NCBI GenBank assembly: GCA_963835375.1
Contig: CAWIGB010000037.1
Coordinates: forward strand, 169,732 to 233,731
Origin: Salinisphaera sp963835375
GTDB lineage: Bacteria > Pseudomonadota > Gammaproteobacteria > Nevskiales > Salinisphaeraceae
DNA length: 64,000 bases
Direction: 5' to 3'
Positions 9,200 through 17,988 of this stretch are shown one piece after another. Position 1 is the first letter of the stretch. Every line of letters begins with the position of its first letter. Under the pieces are notes generated by a model. It made no database searches. It saw only the letters and a list, made by a program, of their open reading frames with translations, and had not been told where the DNA came from. Position numbers and translations under genes: made by a program.

Positions 9200-9991
9200 T
9201 CAGCGCGCAGTCCAACCCAGATCCATATCCCAGGCCGACCCGGTCACCGCAGCGGCCGCATCAGAGGCGAGATAAGCCACGGTCGCGGCCACTTCGCTGG
9301 GTTCGATCAGGCGTTTGATCGCCGCGCCGGCCAGCATGATCTCGCTGACGACCGCGTCTTCATCCATGTCGTGCAGACGCGCCTGATCGGCCACCTGATT
9401 CTGGACAAGCCGGCTGCGGACATAGGCCGGGCACAGCGCATTGACGGTGATGCCATGCGCGCCGCCCTCAAGCGCCGCGGTCCGGGTGAGTCCGATCAGC
9501 CCATGCTTGGCGCTCACGTAGGCGGCCTTGCCGGGCGAGGCGACCTTAGCGTGGATGGAGGCGATGTTGACGATCCGGCCCCAGCCGCTTTCCCGCATAT
9601 GCGGCCAGGCGGCCTGGGTGAGCACGAATGGCGCGGTGAGCATCAGATCGATCATCATCCGCCAGCGTGCTTCCGGGAACGATTCGATATCGGCCACGTG
9701 CTGAATGCCGGCGTTGTTGACCAGAATGTCGAGCCGGCCGAACCGCTGTACCGCTTCGGTCACGGCCTCACGGCAGGCCTCGCCCTGGGTCAGATCGGCG
9801 GCGAAGAAACCGGCGCCCAACGCGTCGACGGGCTCTCGATCGGCCGCCGGCAGATCCACGACCAGTACCGCGTCACCGCGCGCGCACAGCGCTTCGGCCA
9901 CGGCAAAACCGATGCCGCTGGCACCGCCGGTGACCAGAGCCGCACGGCCCGAGGCAGAGACGGAAGACGTGTTGACAGTGGAACTCGACAT
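9200..9991 (-). CDS. 3-hydroxybutyrate dehydrogenase (SDR)
   Basis: The product is a 263-residue classical SDR: cofactor motif VTGGASGIGFAVAE (about residues 19-32), NNAGIQHVADIESFPEARW, catalytic serine in NIASIHAKVASP and YVSAKHGL (YxxxK). The NAGIQHV..IE.FP stretch and the CPAYVRSRLVQNQVADQA region are typical of D-3-hydroxybutyrate dehydrogenase (BdhA/HbdH), which interconverts 3-hydroxybutyrate and acetoacetate with NAD. This links to polyhydroxybutyrate or ketone-body use. ATG 9991 gives the usual family length; ATG 10009 would add six residues. Confidence 0.88.
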   Translation of the reverse strand: MSSSTVNTSSVSASGRAALVTGGASGIGFAVAEALCARGDAVLVVDLPAADREPVDALGAGFFAADLTQGEACREAVTEAVQRFGRLDILVNNAGIQHVADIESFPEARWRMMIDLMLTAPFVLTQAAWPHMRESGWGRIVNIASIHAKVASPGKAAYVSAKHGLIGLTRTAALEGGAHGITVNALCPAYVRSRLVQNQVADQARLHDMDEDAVVSEIMLAGAAIKRLIEPSEVAATVAYLASDAAAAVTGSAWDMDLGWTAR

Positions 9992-10144
9992 GGCAATACA
10001 AGCCCGCATGCTGAATGAGCGAGTCAATATCGGCCAGTGGAGAACGGCCCGCAAGACCATCCTTCGTTGCGAGCCGGTCCGAGGTTGGCAATACTCCTCC
10101 TCGAATCCACGCATGGGCCGCACTCCCGCATCGAGACAGATTCC

Positions 10145-10828
10145 ATGAGCAACGAGACGATCGACGCCCGCATCACCATCGACCCAGCCGTGCTGGAGGC
10201 TGTGCAGACATTGGCCGGGGGCCCCGAACGCCGCTTGCTGGGCCTGGTCGGGGCACCGGCATCCGGCAAGTCCACCCTCGCCGTGGCCCTGGCGGCGGCG
10301 CTCGGCAGCCGCGCAACCAGCGTCCCGATGGATGGCTTTCATCTGTCACAGCATCAACTGGAGATACTGGGCCGGTCCGCGCGCAAAGGCGCGCCGGACA
10401 CCTTCGACGGCGACGGCTATCGTGCGCTGCTGGCCCGGATCCGCGCCGCCGCGGGCAGCAACGAGATCGTGTATGCGCCCGGCTTCTATCGCGAGATCGA
10501 GGAGCCGATCGCGGCCAGCCTGGCCGTGGCGCCGGACACGCCGTTGATCATCACCGAAGGCAACTATCTGTTGCTGGAGGACACTCCGTGGCCAGCCGTA
10601 GCCGACCAGCTCGACGCCATCTGGTATCTCGATGTCGAAACCGCCCGCCGCGAGGACTGGCTGGTGGCCCGGCATATGCGCTTCGGCCGCAGCGAGCCTG
10701 AAGCTCGCGCCTGGATGGCGGCCACGGATCGGCCGAACGCCGAACGCATAGTCGCCAGCGCACATCGCGCCGATCGGGTGCTGTGCTGGGACGGCACCTG
10801 TGTGCGATTCGCCGAACGCCCGGCATAG
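10145..10828 (+). CDS. P-loop nucleoside/sugar kinase (uridine-kinase-like fold)
   Basis: The 227-residue protein has a Walker A loop GAPASGKST (about residues 37-45), a following DGFHLS motif and a downstream TEGNYLLLE strand. This set is typical of the YggC/FrcK branch of the uridine kinase/pantothenate kinase superfamily. It should transfer phosphate from ATP to a small hydroxyl substrate. Members are known for sugars and nucleosides, and the exact substrate cannot be read here. ATG 10145 is the start that matches the family; the frame is open further upstream. Confidence 0.85.
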   Translation: MSNETIDARITIDPAVLEAVQTLAGGPERRLLGLVGAPASGKSTLAVALAAALGSRATSVPMDGFHLSQHQLEILGRSARKGAPDTFDGDGYRALLARIRAAAGSNEIVYAPGFYREIEEPIAASLAVAPDTPLIITEGNYLLLEDTPWPAVADQLDAIWYLDVETARREDWLVARHMRFGRSEPEARAWMAATDRPNAERIVASAHRADRVLCWDGTCVRFAERPA

Positions 10829-10950
10829 CGATGCCCGAGGCCGGGGCCCGAAGGTATCTTGCGCGGGCACTACGGAAAGCGCATCGTCTATAGCATGAAT
10901 CCTGCAACAGGCATGGCGTTGTCGTCATGCGCCGGCAGGTGGAACCGATC

Positions 10951-11323
10951 ATGAACCGATGCTTCACGTCCCGCCCTGTGCGCGGCCTTTTGCAGGCGAG
11001 CCTGTTACTGCCCGCACTGTGGGCGGTGGGCGTCATTCCGGCGTCCGGCGTCGCCCACGCGGCCGATCCCGCGACACTACTGCCTGCGCCAATGGCCCAA
11101 CGATCACGACTCGTACCTGCTGTGCCAGCAGTTGCAGGATCGCAATCGTATGCGCTTCCGACAGTTCCTGTCGGATCACGATCTGAACGAGAAGATGCTG
11201 GAGCAAGGCCAGGTGCCCGATAAGCCGGCCGCCAAGGCCGCGAAGTACTGCCTTGACCGCTGGTCCCCCGATTACCAGGGCATCTGGAGCTGCACCAAGC
11301 GACGCACGCGCACCGACGACTAG
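10951..11323 (+). CDS. Small exported cysteine-containing protein, frameshifted
   Basis: From ATG 10951 one frame encodes a good signal peptide (SLLLPALWAVGV ending ASGVAHAAD). The next frame encodes the mature part, beginning HYCLRQWPNDHDSYLLCQQL and ending about 80 residues later with CLDRWSPDYQGIWSCTKRR. Removing one base from the C run near 11068 (GATCCCGCG) joins them. Four cysteines in the mature part fit a disulfide-bonded periplasmic protein of about 120 residues. I do not recognise the family. The extra base is more likely an error than a true mutation because both halves look intact. Confidence 0.55.
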
Positions 11324-11341
11324 CGGCCGGCCCCGTCTATC

Positions 11342-11599
11342 CAAGCCAGCGGCGCCAGATTGCAGCGACTTCTGGACATGGCCGCCGTCGTCAGCCTGCG
11401 ATACAACCCGGACGTTGCCGCGCAATATCAGCGCCTGACCGAACGCGACAAATCGGCGATGCGTACGATCGGGGCCGCCATGCGAAAATTCCTGCACACC
11501 GCCTCTGGCGTACTCAAACACCACACGCCGTATCAACCCCAGGCGGCTTGTCCATCGCTTTGGGTTGCGTGGGGCAAGACAGCCTCGTGGGCGGCGTGA
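11342..11599 (+). pseudogene. IS110-family transposase C-terminal scrap
   Basis: The frame contains RLLDMAAVVSLRYNPDV followed by AAMRKFLHTASGVLKHH. These match the conserved C-terminal part of IS110-type transposases (the transposase_20 region, normally RRALYMAALVA..NP and AMRKLLH..YGVLK). Only about 85 codons remain, with no catalytic DEDD domain and no clear element ends, so this is the debris of an old insertion. Confidence 0.7.
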
Positions 11600-11915
11600 G
11601 ATGTGACATCAGCACAGCGTAACGGCCCCATACCGTATCGCGCAGGCGCAGCGATGCATGCAGCCAGCTGCCCAGGCGTGGGCGTTTGCTTGTGCCGGCG
11701 GGCATGATGAGGGCGCGGATTCTCGGCGGCCAGCCCAGCCGGATGGCGATGCCCGGCGGCGGCCCGTTCGTGCTGGCATCACAGGCCCATCAGTCGATGT
11801 GGCCGGGCCCGGGAACAATATTGCGGGGCGGCATATCCAGGGCACCCATAAGCCCGGAACCCACCCAAAGCCGGGTCGCGACGACCCGGCCACTATGATG
11901 CGCTGGGGCGTGGGA
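11600..11915. other. Intergenic, no gene seen
   Basis: This stretch follows the IS110 scrap and precedes the end of the repeat-containing secreted protein gene. It may include more decayed insertion-sequence DNA. Nothing else was recognised. Confidence 0.4.
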
Positions 11916-12305
11916 TCAGTTATTCGCCTTGGGGTTGCTGCCCGAGCCCTTCGTGTTCTGCGTCGGCGCCATCCGCGGCATCTTCGACTGCCCCTCCTTC
12001 ATCGGCTCCATCTGATCGTTGCCGCCGCTCATGGTATTGGCGCCCGTCTGGGGCGGTGTGTTCGCTGTCGGATTGGCGCCCGACCCGGTGGTGTTCTGCG
12101 TGGGCGCCATCCGTGAACTCATCGTGTTGCTGCCGGCGGTTCCAGCCTTCTTGTGCATGGCCGCTGCCCCGGTGGCCTGGGACGACGTCTGCGCATCGCT
12201 CGTGTCGGCCGCCACAGCGACGCTCGTGGCCGCCAGGCCGAGCACGCCAGCCACGAGGCCGATGACAATGAATGAGGGGGTGGCGGGGCGTTGAATCGAA
12301 TGCAT
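11916..12305 (-). CDS. Secreted low-complexity protein with duplicated motif
   Basis: The 129-residue product has a signal peptide (SFIVIGLVAGVLGLAATSVAVA) cut near VAA|DTSD. A Ser/Thr/Asn/Gly-rich chain follows in which RMAPTQNTTGSGANP recurs as RMAPTQNTKGSGSNP. ATG 12305 is preceded by AGGAGA. The C-terminus is basic (NPKANN). The composition suggests a flexible periplasmic or surface protein. No enzymatic motif is visible and function is unknown. It lies divergent from the flavin reductase gene, across an AT-rich gap. Confidence 0.7.
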   Translation of the reverse strand: MHSIQRPATPSFIVIGLVAGVLGLAATSVAVAADTSDAQTSSQATGAAAMHKKAGTAGSNTMSSRMAPTQNTTGSGANPTANTPPQTGANTMSGGNDQMEPMKEGQSKMPRMAPTQNTKGSGSNPKANN

Positions 12306-12588
12306 CGAGTTCTCCTGTCGCGGCACAAGGCCGTTCGTTATCTGTTCGAGGGAAATAGTAATTACGGTGTTTCCGGGCAAAAAGCAAGGTGCGCGGCACG
12401 CTCTGGATTTTCCATCTTGCGAATTAATTTATTTTTTTCAATTGTTTATGCATATGCCGACAGGGCGTTTTCCCGACCGTAACGAAACAATACCGAACAT
12501 CGGGCTCATTCGACTCTCGCTCGCAGGCCATTGCGTCGCCATCGCAACCCCGCTAGAACCGAACGACAGCCTGTCGCCCGAGCACTGC

Positions 12589-13149
12589 ATGAGGATTGTG
12601 GATAAACAGGATTTTCCGGTAGCGCAGGCGCGACGCTATCTGGAACCGGGACCGGTGATTCTGATCTCGTCCCGGCATGCCGGCGAGCACGACATCATGA
12701 CGCTCGGCTGGCACACCATGCTCGCGTTCTCGCCCTCGCTGGTGGGGCTGATGATTTCCAGCGGCAACCACAGCCATCGTCTGGTCCGCGGGTCGGGCGT
12801 GTGCGTGATCAACGTGCCGACCGCCGAGCTGATCGACACGGTCTGCCGCATCGGCAACACCACTGGCGCAGAGATCGACAAGTTCAGCGCATTTGGATTG
12901 ACCACCGTCGAAGCCGCGCACGTTGACGCGCCGTTGATCAGCGACTGTCACGCCTGCTTCGAATGCCGCCTGTACGACGACGCCATGGTGCCCGGCTACG
13001 ATTTGTTCGTGTTCGAGATCGTGAAGGCGCACGTCGCCCCGACCCCGACGGTGCCCGAGATGCTGCACTACACCGGCGAAGGCGTATTCCGCTTATCGCG
13101 CGACACCATCGAGCGACGCGAGTTGTTCCGGCCCGAACTGTTGCTTTAG
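12589..13149 (+). CDS. Flavin reductase-like FMN-binding protein
   Basis: The 186-residue protein matches the flavin reductase/DIM6-NTAB split-barrel family: ARRYLEPGPVILISS at the N-terminus, TLGWHTMLAFSPSLVGLMI, then GVCVINVP and a C-terminal LFVFEIVKAHV strand. Members bind FMN and reduce it with NAD(P)H, or act as small oxidoreductases. ATG 12589 gives the family start; the longer open frame adds unrelated sequence. The methyltransferase gene follows about 100 bases downstream. Confidence 0.82.
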   Translation: MRIVDKQDFPVAQARRYLEPGPVILISSRHAGEHDIMTLGWHTMLAFSPSLVGLMISSGNHSHRLVRGSGVCVINVPTAELIDTVCRIGNTTGAEIDKFSAFGLTTVEAAHVDAPLISDCHACFECRLYDDAMVPGYDLFVFEIVKAHVAPTPTVPEMLHYTGEGVFRLSRDTIERRELFRPELLL

Positions 13150-13250
13150 GCGCGACTGACGCCCTCGACTTCGCCCAGCTGAAGCCAGCATGGGCCTTGA
13201 CGGGCGAGAGAGTCGCACGCGAATCTGATCGCCCCGCACTCGCCACCGCC

Positions 13251-13952
13251 ATGAACGCACCCACCCCGTCCACGCATGCCGGCCAGGCTGTTTATACCCA
13301 GCGTAATCTGGCGCTCTACGACCGCATGGTGCTGCAGGTTTCGAACCGCTGGGTCTGGCGCTGTCCGACGTCGAAACTGCGCGCCGACTACGACCGCCAC
13401 GTGGCCGCCGCCCATCTCGATGTCGGCGTGGGCACCGGCTATTTCCTCGATCACTGTCGTTTCCCGGTCCCCGCGCCGCGCCTAGTGCTGTTCGATCTGA
13501 ACGCCGAGGCGCTGGCCCATGCGGCCGGACGTATTGCACGTCACGCGCCGCGTACCGAGCGCGTCGACGTGCTGACCCCGATCCCGATCGAGGCCGAGCC
13601 GTTCGATTCGATCGGCATGAATTATCTGCTGCACTGCCTGCCCGGGCCGATGACATACAAGGCCCGCGCCTTCGATCATCTGATGCCGTACCTCGCGCCG
13701 GGCGGCGTGTTGTTCGGCGCCACCATTCTGTCTGGCGGCGTACGTCGTTCAAGCGCGGCACGTCGCCTGATGGCGCTTTACAACGCACGAGGCATCTTCG
13801 ACAACGTCGACGACAGTCTGATCGCTTTGCGCGACGAACTCGAGGCTCGGTTCGACGATGTCCGGATCATCGTCACCGGCTGCGTGGCGCGTTTTGCGGT
13901 GCGACAGCGCACCGGGCGCGGCCCGCACGCATCACAGGAGCACAGTGCTTGA
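13251..13952 (+). CDS. Class I SAM-dependent methyltransferase
   Basis: The 233-residue product has motif I as LDVGVGTGYFLD (about residues 58-69), the acidic strand end LVLFDLNAEAL, and a later PGGVLFGATIL strand. These are the standard S-adenosylmethionine-binding features. The acceptor is unknown. The stop overlaps the next gene's TTG start by four bases (TTGA), so the two are probably co-translated. ATG 13251 is the likely start; earlier in-frame codons overlap the flavin reductase gene. Confidence 0.85.
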   Translation: MNAPTPSTHAGQAVYTQRNLALYDRMVLQVSNRWVWRCPTSKLRADYDRHVAAAHLDVGVGTGYFLDHCRFPVPAPRLVLFDLNAEALAHAAGRIARHAPRTERVDVLTPIPIEAEPFDSIGMNYLLHCLPGPMTYKARAFDHLMPYLAPGGVLFGATILSGGVRRSSAARRLMALYNARGIFDNVDDSLIALRDELEARFDDVRIIVTGCVARFAVRQRTGRGPHASQEHSA

Positions 13953-14563
13953 ACACCCTGCTGCCGATACTGGATCTGGCCGGCACGTTCGTGTTCGCGA
14001 TCAGTGGCGCGATGGCCGGCGTGAACAAGCGGCTCGACATATTCGGCGTCGCCGTGCTCGCGTTCGCGGCCGGTAACGCCGGGGGGATTCTGCGCGACGT
14101 GCTCATCGGCGCCACACCGCCGGCCGCGATCGGTCACTGGCGCTATGTGGTGGTTTCGCTGATCGCCGCGCTGGTCGCGTTCTTCGGCCATCGCCTGGTC
14201 GAACGCGTCCGGAGCCCGGTCGCGATCTTCGATGCCGCGGGCCTTGCGCTGTTCGCGGTGGTGGGCGCGCGCAAGGCGCTGGATTTCGGGCTGCACCCGG
14301 TGATGGCCGCCGTGCTGGGCATGCTCACCGGCATCGGCGGCGGCATCGTGCGCGATATCCTGCTGGCCCGTATCCCGGCAGTGCTGCACGCCGAACTCTA
14401 TGCCGTGGCCGCGCTCGCGGGAGCCGCCGTAGTCGTGCTGGGCGCGGTACTGGCGCTGCCGCCCGCAGCCACGGCCATTGCAGGCGCCGCCATATGCTTC
14501 GGTCTGCGCTTCATGGCGCTGCGCCACGGCTGGCGGCTGCCGGTGCCTCGCATGCCGGACTGA
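13949..14563 (+). CDS. TRIC/YicG-family membrane channel-like protein
   Basis: The 204-residue protein has six to seven hydrophobic segments and two internal repeats, each with the hallmark glycine-rich GxxRD turn (NAGGILRDVLIG and GIGGGIVRDILL). This is the UPF0126 family, structurally related to trimeric intracellular cation channels. It sits in the inner membrane and is thought to pass cations or small solutes. The start is TTG 13949, overlapping the methyltransferase stop. Confidence 0.88.
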   Translation: MNTLLPILDLAGTFVFAISGAMAGVNKRLDIFGVAVLAFAAGNAGGILRDVLIGATPPAAIGHWRYVVVSLIAALVAFFGHRLVERVRSPVAIFDAAGLALFAVVGARKALDFGLHPVMAAVLGMLTGIGGGIVRDILLARIPAVLHAELYAVAALAGAAVVVLGAVLALPPAATAIAGAAICFGLRFMALRHGWRLPVPRMPD

Positions 14564-14627
14564 ACCCCCAAGCGACCGAGAATCGTGATTGAATGCAGGG
14601 AACATTCACGATCGCTATTGCGCTGCC

Positions 14628-15455
14628 ATGAAGCATCCGAACAACGCCATCGGCATCTGCAGCTGGATCCTGGGGCTGGACCAGGATCCACAGGCGCTGG
14701 CCGCGGAATGCGCTGATCTCGGTCTCGACGGCCTGCAGTATTCCGGCGATCACCGCAGCGGCCCGGAGGCCGCTGACCTGCGTCGGGCCGCCGATGACCA
14801 TGACCTCACGTTGTTCGCGATCGATCCATTCAAGGCTGCTCCGAGCGAGCCGGATCGTGCCAGCGCCGCGGCCGCAATCGATTACTTCCGCCGCGTGATC
14901 GACTTTGCCGCCGAGGCCGGCGCCCCCTGGGTCACGTTGCAGGGGCTGGGGCAGTGGGTTCGCAACTGCGATGACGCCGACGCGGCCTGGTCGCGCCTGG
15001 TCGAATGCGGCGACGCCCTGGCCGAGCATGCCGCCAGCGCGAATATCGCGCTGGTCTACGAAGCGTTGAACCGCTTCGAAAGCCCGGTGGTACGAACGGC
15101 CGCCGCCGCCCAGCGGCTGCGGGACGATCTGACCGCCGCCGATCTCGGGATCGTGCTCGACAGTTTCCATATGAACATCGAGGAACGCGACCCGGAAGAC
15201 GTACTGGAAATCCACGGCGACGCGCTGGCCAGCTATCACATCTCCGATTCGAACCGGGGCGGCATCGGCGTGGGCCATATCGACTTCGGCGCCCAGCGGC
15301 GTGTGCTCGACAAGATCGATTTCACCGGCCCGATCATGATCGAGGTCGTACTGCCCGAGAACGCACCGGCCACGCCGCCGCGTAACGACGATCAATGGGC
15401 GACGCTACGCGGACAGATTCGCTACAGCGTGGATTTCTGGCGTATGAACGGCTAA
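14628..15455 (+). CDS. Sugar phosphate isomerase/epimerase (TIM barrel)
   Basis: This 275-residue protein has the AP-endonuclease-2/xylose-isomerase-like barrel. The metal-ligand stretches are visible: LVYEALNRFES, IVLDSFHMNIEE, SYHISDSNR and IMIEVVLPE. Members isomerise or epimerise keto-sugars or related polyols with a divalent metal. The substrate is unknown and no sugar genes adjoin it. ATG 14628 is chosen because the following residues (GICSWIL) form barrel strand one. A GTG at 14589 is possible. Confidence 0.85.
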   Translation: MKHPNNAIGICSWILGLDQDPQALAAECADLGLDGLQYSGDHRSGPEAADLRRAADDHDLTLFAIDPFKAAPSEPDRASAAAAIDYFRRVIDFAAEAGAPWVTLQGLGQWVRNCDDADAAWSRLVECGDALAEHAASANIALVYEALNRFESPVVRTAAAAQRLRDDLTAADLGIVLDSFHMNIEERDPEDVLEIHGDALASYHISDSNRGGIGVGHIDFGAQRRVLDKIDFTGPIMIEVVLPENAPATPPRNDDQWATLRGQIRYSVDFWRMNG

Positions 15456-15533
15456 CCCGGGCGAGAGGTCGCAGCCCGGGACACGAGGGCCGATCCACCG
15501 ATGCCGACCTGCGGGCTTGCGCCAGCCGAGACG

Positions 15534-15563
15534 CCGCCCGCGGCCCGCTCGGCCCGCGGGCGG
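15534..15563. terminator. GC hairpin between convergent genes
   Basis: A 10-bp all-GC stem with a 10-base loop lies between the convergent isomerase and permease stops. It lacks a long T tract but sits where a bidirectional terminator would be expected. Confidence 0.45.
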
Positions 15564-15570
15564 GTTCGCC

Positions 15571-16908
15571 TCATTCCCCGATCGCCATTTCCGGCGGCGC
15601 CTGGGTGAAGCCGCGGGTCAGCCAGGCCAGCATCGCCAGGCCGAGCACCAGCCAGATCCCGCCGACCACATGAGCCGGCATGTCGAGGCTGAACAGCAGA
15701 TAGGCATCGATCGCCGCGCCGATCAGCGGCACGATGAACCAGCCGAAAACATTACCGACGCTGGTATGCGAACGCTCGCGCCAGAAATGTACGATCACGC
15801 TCAGGTTGACCAGCGTGAAGGCACTGAACGCCCCGAAGTTGATGAACGAGGTGGAGGTGCTCACGCTCATCCAGATCGCGGCCAGGCCTACGAGGCCGAT
15901 CAGGGCCACGCTGAACACCGGCGTATGCAGCTTCGGCGCCACGAAGGCGAATACGCGCTTGGGCAGCACGCCGTCGCGGCCCATGGCATAGAGCAGACGC
16001 GAGGCCGTCGCCTGGGCGGCAATGCCGGAGGCGAACTGGGTGACGACCATGCCGGCGATGAACAGCGAGGCGAACAGGTTGCCGCCGATCGTCAACGCGA
16101 TCTCGTAGGCCGCCGAATCGGTTTCCTTGAACTGGGTACCCGGATGCGCCAGTTCCACGGCATAGCTGGTGATGATGAACACCACGCCGCCGATCAGCGC
16201 GGTGATGATCACCGCCCGCGGAATATTGCGCTTGGGGTCCTTGGTTTCCTCGGTGAGCGTGGTCACGGCATCGAAGCCAATGAACGAATACGCCGCCAGC
16301 GCCGCACCGGCCGAGATAGAGGCCACCGTCGTCTGCGGGTTGAAGAACGGCGTAAGTGCCGTGGCGCCGGTATCACCGGCGAAGAAGTGGCCGAAACTCA
16401 GCGCCACGAAGATGATCAGCACCAGGATCTGGAAGGCCATGAGCACGAAGTTCACGCCCGTGGCCACCTTGAGACCGATGATGTTGAGCGCGGTCGTCAG
16501 GCTAATGAAAGCCACGATCCACACCCAGCTCGGCACGCCCGGGAACTCGGGCGAGAGAAACGCCGCCCCGATCAGCCAGATCACCAGCGGCAGAAAGAAA
16601 TAATCGAGCAGGATCAGCCAGCCGGCGAGAAAGCCGAGCTTGGGCCCGATGCCCTTGCCGACGTAGGTATAAGCCGAGCCGGAGACCGGATAGGCCCGTG
16701 CCATGCGGCCGTAGCTGTAGGCGGTGAACAGCATCGCGATGAGGGTGACGATATAGGCGGTGGGTACCGTGCCGTTGGAGGCCTCGGCCACGACGCCGAA
16801 CGTGCCGAGCACGATCATCGGTGCCATGTAGGCCACCCCGGTAAGCACCACCGAGCCGAGCCCGAGGGTACGTTGCAGGGTAGGACTCTGGTGGTCTGAT
16901 TCACTCAT
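15571..16908 (-). CDS. APC-family amino acid permease
   Basis: The 445-residue protein has 12 hydrophobic segments, the N-terminal GLGSVVLTGVAYMAPM helix typical of the amino acid-polyamine-organocation superfamily, and AAYSFIGFDAVTTLTEET, the conserved helix 6 region. It should import an amino acid or amine with protons or by exchange. The TLTEET motif is common in putrescine and other amine permeases, but specificity cannot be fixed. ATG 16908 has GGAG upstream and starts directly before the conserved N-terminus. Confidence 0.9.
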   Translation of the reverse strand: MSESDHQSPTLQRTLGLGSVVLTGVAYMAPMIVLGTFGVVAEASNGTVPTAYIVTLIAMLFTAYSYGRMARAYPVSGSAYTYVGKGIGPKLGFLAGWLILLDYFFLPLVIWLIGAAFLSPEFPGVPSWVWIVAFISLTTALNIIGLKVATGVNFVLMAFQILVLIIFVALSFGHFFAGDTGATALTPFFNPQTTVASISAGAALAAYSFIGFDAVTTLTEETKDPKRNIPRAVIITALIGGVVFIITSYAVELAHPGTQFKETDSAAYEIALTIGGNLFASLFIAGMVVTQFASGIAAQATASRLLYAMGRDGVLPKRVFAFVAPKLHTPVFSVALIGLVGLAAIWMSVSTSTSFINFGAFSAFTLVNLSVIVHFWRERSHTSVGNVFGWFIVPLIGAAIDAYLLFSLDMPAHVVGGIWLVLGLAMLAWLTRGFTQAPPEMAIGE

Positions 16909-17200
16909 CGCACGGGCTCCCGTTGTGCCTGAATTGTCGATCGTCATCGGCGGCGGGACTCGGGGCGCGTGCACGCATTCACAGTACAGGGCTCGCGAGC
17001 TCGACTGTGCATCGAAGCTTCACGTTCGAGAATCGCGACCTGGCTCCCTGACGTTCTGGCTCGCCCCCGAATCCGGCTGGGCCGGATGCGCGTAACATTA
17101 GCAGGGAAAACAGGCCTTTGACGATTCGCCCATTCGCCAATACGACATCCGCCGCCCGGAACGTATGGGGCGACCCGTTGGCCCCCTACGCCAGCCCGAA

Positions 17201-17635
17201 CTACGCCGCGACCGGCGGCCGGTCCGGCGACGACGGGTCGTCATCGTGATCCTTGCCATGGTCGTTGGCGGCAGTCCCGGGCCGGGCCACCGCAGGCCAG
17301 TCCACCGGCATGAGCGGGGCGAGGCCGTGCGCCGAGCGGGCACGATCGCACTGGGGGCTGGGCTGGCCGAATTCCCAGGATGCGGCGACCTCGCGGCATA
17401 CGCTCGGGCGTCGCTCGTAGATACTGCAGCGCGCCGCGCGGCCGATATCGGCCGCCAGGGCCACGCAACGCGTCGGCGCATGGCGCGTGCCGCGCATCAC
17501 CAGACGATGCGGATCGAGCGCCTCGGTGAGTGCGACCGGCACGCCCTCGCCCACAGGCGTGGCTTCGGTTTCCAGCCAATGGAAGGCCACACGATACATG
17601 GCGCAGCAGGCGCCACAGGTCATACAGGGATGCAT
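17201..17635 (-). CDS. YkgJ-family cysteine cluster protein
   Basis: The product of about 144 residues starts MHPCMTCGACCAMY, the N-terminal cysteine cluster of the YkgJ/UPF0153 zinc- or iron-binding family. It then has CVALAADIGRAARCSIYERRP and SVCREV, the remaining conserved cysteines. Function in the family is poorly known. The C-terminal tail (HGKDHDDDPSSPDRPP) is low complexity. ATG 17635 is selected because the cysteine cluster begins there. Confidence 0.85.
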   Translation of the reverse strand: MHPCMTCGACCAMYRVAFHWLETEATPVGEGVPVALTEALDPHRLVMRGTRHAPTRCVALAADIGRAARCSIYERRPSVCREVAASWEFGQPSPQCDRARSAHGLAPLMPVDWPAVARPGTAANDHGKDHDDDPSSPDRPPVAA

Positions 17636-17766
17636 GGGCAGTTGAAAAGCCGCGGTACGGCAGTGATGGTCATGCGATATTGCCCTAAAGCGCGGCGCCG
17701 GTCGATCGCCTGCGAGCCGGCCGAGTGCCGTACCATGGCGAGCCTTATCCACAGCCTGCCCACCGC

Positions 17767-17973
17767 ATGGACAATTCGGCGTTGATGATCTGGAGCATGC
17801 TTTTCGGCGCGGTCGGGCTCGGATTTTTCACCTACGGCAGCCGACAGAAAGCAATCGTACCCTGGCTGATCGGCACGACTCTGATGGTCGACCCGTGGTT
17901 CATCACGAATGCCTACGCGCTGGTCGCCGTCGACCTGCTGGTGATCGGGCTCGCGTGGTTCGTACCGCTGTGA
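17767..17973 (+). CDS. Small two- or three-span membrane protein
   Basis: The 68-residue protein is hydrophobic throughout with about three helices: LMIWSMLFGAVGLGFFTYG, AIVPWLIGTTLMV and LVAVDLLVIGLAWF. The pattern with a GSRQKA turn after helix one is seen in widespread tiny membrane proteins of unknown role. ATG 17767 excludes 14 polar residues that overlap the promoter region of the divergent gene. Confidence 0.7.
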   Translation: MDNSALMIWSMLFGAVGLGFFTYGSRQKAIVPWLIGTTLMVDPWFITNAYALVAVDLLVIGLAWFVPL

Positions 17974-17988
17974 CGCGCGCCGGCGCGG

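Noticed and set aside
15517..16899. 460-codon plus-strand open frame opposite the APC permease
   Set aside because: The minus-strand frame encodes an unmistakable 12-helix permease. The plus-strand reading is His/Arg/Glu-rich antisense with no motif.
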